A DNA stretch of 64,000 bases, taken from contig NZ_CP118946.1 in the NCBI RefSeq assembly GCF_029011175.1, positions 1,364,001 to 1,428,000 of the forward strand, in the 5' to 3' direction. This DNA comes from Winkia neuii (GTDB taxonomy: Bacteria > Actinomycetota > Actinomycetes > Actinomycetales > Actinomycetaceae). This document shows, piece by piece, positions 60,807-64,000 of the stretch (position 1 is its first letter; each line of letters opens with the position of its first letter). A program made the position numbers and the translations under genes. The notes beneath the pieces are model-generated. The model searched no databases. It had not been told where the DNA came from and saw nothing but the letters and a program-made list of their open reading frames with translations.

Positions 60807-60872
60807 AATTCTCTTTTCCTTCCTGCTGGAGCAGTATATCCAGTCACTCCCCCTACGCTGAGTGGATTCAAC

Positions 60873-62051
60873 ATGTCTAAACGCAATACCCCTCTATCCA
60901 TTGCTACCCGCGTCGTAAACGACTTCTCTGCAGCGCGGCCCCATGATCAGTATCAAGCAGTAGTACCACCCATTTATCTCGCCTCCACCTTTGCTCAACA
61001 TGCCGACGGGACCCCAGCGGCCTACGGTTATCAGCGCAGCGGCAATCCCACCCGCGGTGCCGTCGAATCAGCGGTAGCTTACGTCGAGGGCGCCGAACAC
61101 GCCCTCGCTTTCGCTACGGGAATGGCTGCAAGCGCAACTATTTTCTCTTCCCTAAAGGCAGGCGACCGGGTACTGCTAACCTCCTCCGTTTACGGCGGCA
61201 CTTTCCTGTTTGCAGAGAAGTTCTTCGAGGCACGAGCCATCGAATATCAGTTCGTGCCCGACTTCAACGCGATAACTGAAATCCCTTCTGACACCGCCCT
61301 TATCTTCGTCGAATCGCCCACCAACCCCACTTTGCGAGTCACCGACATTGCGCACGTAGCCGGCCTGGCGAAGCAAAGCGGCGCGAGGGTAGTAGTCGAC
61401 AACACCTTCTCTACCTCCTACCTGCAAGACCCACTCGCACTCGGGGCAGATGCGGTCGTTTACTCGGGAACAAAGTACCTGGGAGGGCACTCTGACGTCC
61501 TGGCAGGCTTCATCCTCACCAATGATGAGGAATGGTATGCGAGCTTGAAGATTGCCTCAAAAGCACTGGGCAATCCCCTTTCTCCTTTCGACTCCTACTC
61601 CATCCTGCGCGGCCTAAAGACTCTAGTTATCAGGATGGACCGCCAACAGCAGAACGCCCTCGAACTACGAAAAGCACTAGAAGAGCACCCCGCAGTCGAG
61701 CGCGTCCTTACACCCGGGTGGTATTCAGAAAAAGAGGCTCAAATCCACGCTCGCCAATCGCATGGCGACGGCGCCCTCTTCTCATTTGAGCTGAAGAAAG
61801 GCATCGATTTTCACACCTTCGCCTCCCACCTCAACATCATTCGCTTTGCCGTATCGCTGGGCTCGGTAGAAACCCTAATTTGCCACCCGGCCACCATGAT
61901 CCACGAAGACCTGACCCCCGAAGAACGAGAAAAGGCAGGCATCTCGGATCAACTGCTCCGCCTCGCTGTAGGAATTGAGGACGTGGCAGACCTGCGCGCC
62001 GATCTACTTGGAGCGCTTTCTTATGTAACCCCACTAAATAACGAGGAATAA
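60873..62051 (+). CDS. PLP-dependent trans-sulfuration enzyme (cystathionine gamma-synthase/lyase type)
   Basis: 392-residue cytoplasmic PLP enzyme of the Cys/Met metabolism family. N-terminal VVPPIYLASTFAQ, PLP-binding YGYQRSGNPTRGAVESAVA, and the catalytic lysine in YSGTKYLGGHSDVLAG (about residue 205), with VESPTNPTLRVTDI before it. The C-terminal RFAVSLGSVETLICHPATMIHEDL is typical of cystathionine gamma-synthase, gamma-lyase and beta-lyase. The length excludes the longer O-acetylhomoserine sulfhydrylases. Which reaction it catalyses cannot be fixed. The stop overlaps the start of the binding-protein gene by one base, so the enzyme and transporter form one operon behind the leader peptide. 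Confidence 0.9.
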   Translation: MSKRNTPLSIATRVVNDFSAARPHDQYQAVVPPIYLASTFAQHADGTPAAYGYQRSGNPTRGAVESAVAYVEGAEHALAFATGMAASATIFSSLKAGDRVLLTSSVYGGTFLFAEKFFEARAIEYQFVPDFNAITEIPSDTALIFVESPTNPTLRVTDIAHVAGLAKQSGARVVVDNTFSTSYLQDPLALGADAVVYSGTKYLGGHSDVLAGFILTNDEEWYASLKIASKALGNPLSPFDSYSILRGLKTLVIRMDRQQQNALELRKALEEHPAVERVLTPGWYSEKEAQIHARQSHGDGALFSFELKKGIDFHTFASHLNIIRFAVSLGSVETLICHPATMIHEDLTPEEREKAGISDQLLRLAVGIEDVADLRADLLGALSYVTPLNNEE

Positions 62052-62833
62052 TGAAAAAGACACTACGTTTCATTGCCGCCAGCACAATCGCAGCACTTGC
62101 ACTAGTAGGCTGCTCTAGCTCCGCCTCGGATTCCGCTAAGAAAATAGAGTCTGAAGGCAAAATCCGGGTCGGTATTGAAGGCACCTTCGTCCCCTACGGC
62201 TACCATGATCCTTCGGGCAAGCTAGTGGGCTTTGAGGTAGAAATTGCCAAGCAGATCGCCAAATACATGGGAGTGAAACCCGAGTTCATTGAAACTAAGT
62301 GGGATTCGCTCATTGCAGGCCTGGACACCAATAAGTACGACATCGTAATCAACAACATCAACCCGACCGAAGAACGCAAGCAGAAGTATGACTTCACCAA
62401 GCCATATGCTCTTTCTCGTCCGCAGATCCTGACCAAGGAAGACTCGGACATCAATTCGCTTGCGGACATCAAGGGCAAGAAGTGCGCCCAAACTCCCTCT
62501 TCGGACTATGGTCAGACTGCCGCCAAGGCGGGCGCAAATGTAGTTCCCTCCCAGGGCTTTTCCGAATCGACCCAGTTGATTGCCAACGGTCAGGCTGACT
62601 GCACGGTCAACGACGTGGTCACGGTAGCTGCCTTCTTGAAGAAGAACTCCCAGAAGGGTTTCCGCGCCGTGGACGTTCCCGACGCGGAACCAGTAAAGAT
62701 CGCGATCATGCTCCCGAAGCATCAGGAGGAGCTAAAGAAGAAGCTCAATGCCTCCATCTCTAAGGGACAAGATAACGGAGCATTCTCGTTGATCTTCATC
62801 CAGCAAATCGGCGAAGATATCTCCCCCAAGTAA
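62051..62833 (+). CDS. Amino-acid ABC transporter substrate-binding lipoprotein
   Basis: 260 residues, family 3 solute-binding protein. Signal peptide with lipobox LALVGCSSS. The binding core has GKIRVGIEGTFVPYGYHDPSGKLVGFEVEIAKQIAKYMG, WDSLIAGLDTNKYDIVINNINPTEERKQKYDFTKPY and ATD-like ANGQADCTVNDVVTVAAFL. It resembles cystine-binding proteins of the TcyA/FliY group, which fits the Cys/Met context, but ligand identity is an inference. The permease gene follows after eight bases. Confidence 0.9.
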   Translation: MKKTLRFIAASTIAALALVGCSSSASDSAKKIESEGKIRVGIEGTFVPYGYHDPSGKLVGFEVEIAKQIAKYMGVKPEFIETKWDSLIAGLDTNKYDIVINNINPTEERKQKYDFTKPYALSRPQILTKEDSDINSLADIKGKKCAQTPSSDYGQTAAKAGANVVPSQGFSESTQLIANGQADCTVNDVVTVAAFLKKNSQKGFRAVDVPDAEPVKIAIMLPKHQEELKKKLNASISKGQDNGAFSLIFIQQIGEDISPK

Positions 62834-62841
62834 GGACTCTA

Positions 62842-63510
62842 ATGCATACAATCACGCTTTGGATCGAGGCCTTTCCGCAGTTGCTTGCGGCAACCGCCAA
62901 GGTCACTATCCCCCTATCGCTCGTTTCGTTCGTAATCGCGCTGTTGCTAGGTATCGCGACCGCCCAGCTGAGGCTGTCTAAACTGGCCGCGGCCCGGTCC
63001 ATTGCGTGGTTGTATGTATGGATTTTCAGGGGGACTCCCGTCCTCGTCCAACTATTTATCGTCTTCTACGGCCTCCCAAAACTAGGCGTCTCCTTCTCTC
63101 CATGGACCGCCGCAATCGTTACTTTCTCGCTTAACTCGGGTGCCTACATTGCCGAGGGCGTGCGCGGGGCGCAACTGTCCATCCCCGCCGGCCAATGGGA
63201 AGCTGCCTCAACGCTGCGGCTAAGTCATTGGCAAACACTGCGCCACGTCATTGGGCCGCAGATCTGGCGCATTGCCTTGCCCCCACTCGGAAATGAATTT
63301 GTGAACCTAGTAAAGTCCACCTCGCTTGCCTCGGTAATCACGATCTCCGATGTGTTCCAGGTAGGCCAGCAGATCACCGCCCGCACCTACGAACCGCTCA
63401 TTCTTTACACCGAGGTAGCAGCCATCTATTTAGTCATTTGCACGGGCCTTACATGGCTGCAGGGCTACTTAGAAAAGAAAACTTCAAAGTATGTGGTAAC
63501 CAATGATTAG
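62842..63510 (+). CDS. Amino-acid ABC transporter permease
   Basis: 222 residues with five membrane helices, of the HisM/GlnP family. The membrane-proximal segment IAWLYVWIFRGTPVLVQLFIVFYGLPKLG and the EAA loop EAASTLRLSHWQTLRHVIGPQIWRIALPPLGNEFVNLVKSTSLASVI are family signatures. Likely imports cystine or another sulfur amino acid together with the adjacent binding protein. The ATPase gene starts inside its 3' end (eight-base overlap). Confidence 0.92.
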   Translation: MHTITLWIEAFPQLLAATAKVTIPLSLVSFVIALLLGIATAQLRLSKLAAARSIAWLYVWIFRGTPVLVQLFIVFYGLPKLGVSFSPWTAAIVTFSLNSGAYIAEGVRGAQLSIPAGQWEAASTLRLSHWQTLRHVIGPQIWRIALPPLGNEFVNLVKSTSLASVITISDVFQVGQQITARTYEPLILYTEVAAIYLVICTGLTWLQGYLEKKTSKYVVTND

Positions 63511-64000
63511 CATCAAAGACCTCTCAAAATCCTTCCCCGGCAAAGCGCATGCCCTAGATGGGGTTTCCGCTTCTTTCGCCCCCGGAAAAACGACAGTGAT
63601 TGTTGGCCCTTCCGGATCGGGTAAATCAACTCTTCTGCGCACGCTCAACCTGCTCGAAATACCAGATGAAGGCCATCTACAGGTGGAAGACGCCGAGTTG
63701 GCTTTCCCCACGAAGGTCAGCCGCGCAGCCAAAGAGAACCTCCGCCAGCACTCGGCCATGGTCTTCCAGGGCTACCACCTGTTCCCCCACCTAACAGTTA
63801 GGCAGAATGTCGAGCTAGCTCCGAAAGTTTTGAAACGAAAGGGCCCTCTCGACACAGAACGGCTGCTCCAAGATGTAGGCATGGCCGAAAAGGCCGACTC
63901 TTATCCCGCTGCCCTTTCTGGCGGGCAGGCACAGCGCGCCGCTATCGCAAGGGCAATGGCGCTAGAACCAAAGTACCTTTTTTGCGACGAGCCAACCTCC
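63503..64000 (+). CDS. Amino-acid ABC transporter ATP-binding protein, truncated by the window end
   Basis: At least 166 residues, beginning MISIKDLSKSFPGKAHALDG at 63503, overlapping the permease stop. Walker A VGPSGSGKSTLLRTLN, Q-loop region MVFQGYHLFPHLTVRQNVE (Gly replaces the usual second Gln), signature LSGGQAQRAAIARAMAL and Walker B YLFCDEPTS, where the window ends. The frame is open throughout, and the rest lies beyond 64000. It completes the importer of the Cys/Met cluster. Confidence 0.93.
   Translation, partial: MISIKDLSKSFPGKAHALDGVSASFAPGKTTVIVGPSGSGKSTLLRTLNLLEIPDEGHLQVEDAELAFPTKVSRAAKENLRQHSAMVFQGYHLFPHLTVRQNVELAPKVLKRKGPLDTERLLQDVGMAEKADSYPAALSGGQAQRAAIARAMALEPKYLFCDEPTS

Overview
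The window looks like a stretch of chromosome from a low-to-mid GC member of the Actinomycetota, most likely Actinomycetaceae or a close relative. Support comes from the actinobacterial gene orders (ylxR-nusA-rimP, rpsP-KH-rimM-trmD-rplS, tig-clpP1-clpP2-clpX, ftsY-ffh), the 'anchored-repeat' metal ABC transporter with surface proteins carrying LAxTG sorting signals, a translational ultrashort-stem T-box in front of ileS, and a fermentative pyruvate formate-lyase locus. The genus cannot be fixed from the sequence alone. No CRISPR array, intact insertion sequence or prophage was seen.

Layout. 1-1881 (minus): ylxR (cut by the window edge), nusA and rimP. 1936-5805 (plus): two lipoproteins, the second an Ala-rich coiled-coil protein with a central CAP-like domain. 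5851-6822: non-coding, holding a broken HTH-regulator fragment beside tRNA-Asn. 6823-13016 (minus): a small conserved protein, then a five-gene metal-uptake operon (surface protein, ZnuA-like binding protein with an inserted surface repeat, membrane-anchored repeat protein, ATPase, permease) behind a Zur-like operator. A tRNA with a CAT anticodon overlaps the permease 3' end on the other strand. 13093-16380 (minus): a split pyruvate formate-lyase, with the body, a separate glycyl-radical subunit and the activase. 16811-19482 (plus): a third anchored-repeat surface protein with the same promoter/operator design. 19534-23351 (minus): rplS, a trmD-GNAT fusion, rimM, a HAD phosphatase, a KH protein and rpsP. 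23536-34937 (minus, apart from pcs): amidohydrolase-ffh, phosphatidylcholine synthase, an unknown membrane protein, a catalytically degenerate GlnD, ftsY, a small membrane protein, and smc with an apparent frameshift in its first codons. 34944-41156: ndk, folC, brnQ and glgP. 41215-51225: ileS with its T-box, an SDR, proC, an MFS transporter, thrC and a two-component system. 51416-60464: valS, an acyl-CoA ligase, chorismate mutase and the Clp/trigger-factor cluster. 60717-64000 (plus): a Cys/Met-rich leader peptide ahead of a trans-sulfuration enzyme and an amino-acid ABC transporter cut by the right edge.

How the genes work together. Three themes stand out. First, metal acquisition: three cell-wall or membrane proteins with a His-containing repeat share a promoter/operator layout with the ABC transporter, which suggests one zinc-responsive regulon. 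Second, anaerobic fermentation through a PFL whose glycyl-radical domain is a separate polypeptide. Third, sulfur amino-acid economy: a 16-residue peptide of alternating Cys and Met codons, apparently on a leaderless mRNA and followed by mutually exclusive hairpins, probably acts as a translational attenuator for the Cys/Met gene cluster. This leader is the best candidate for a little-described regulatory system in the window. The relic GlnD and the smc frameshift are the main oddities among core genes.
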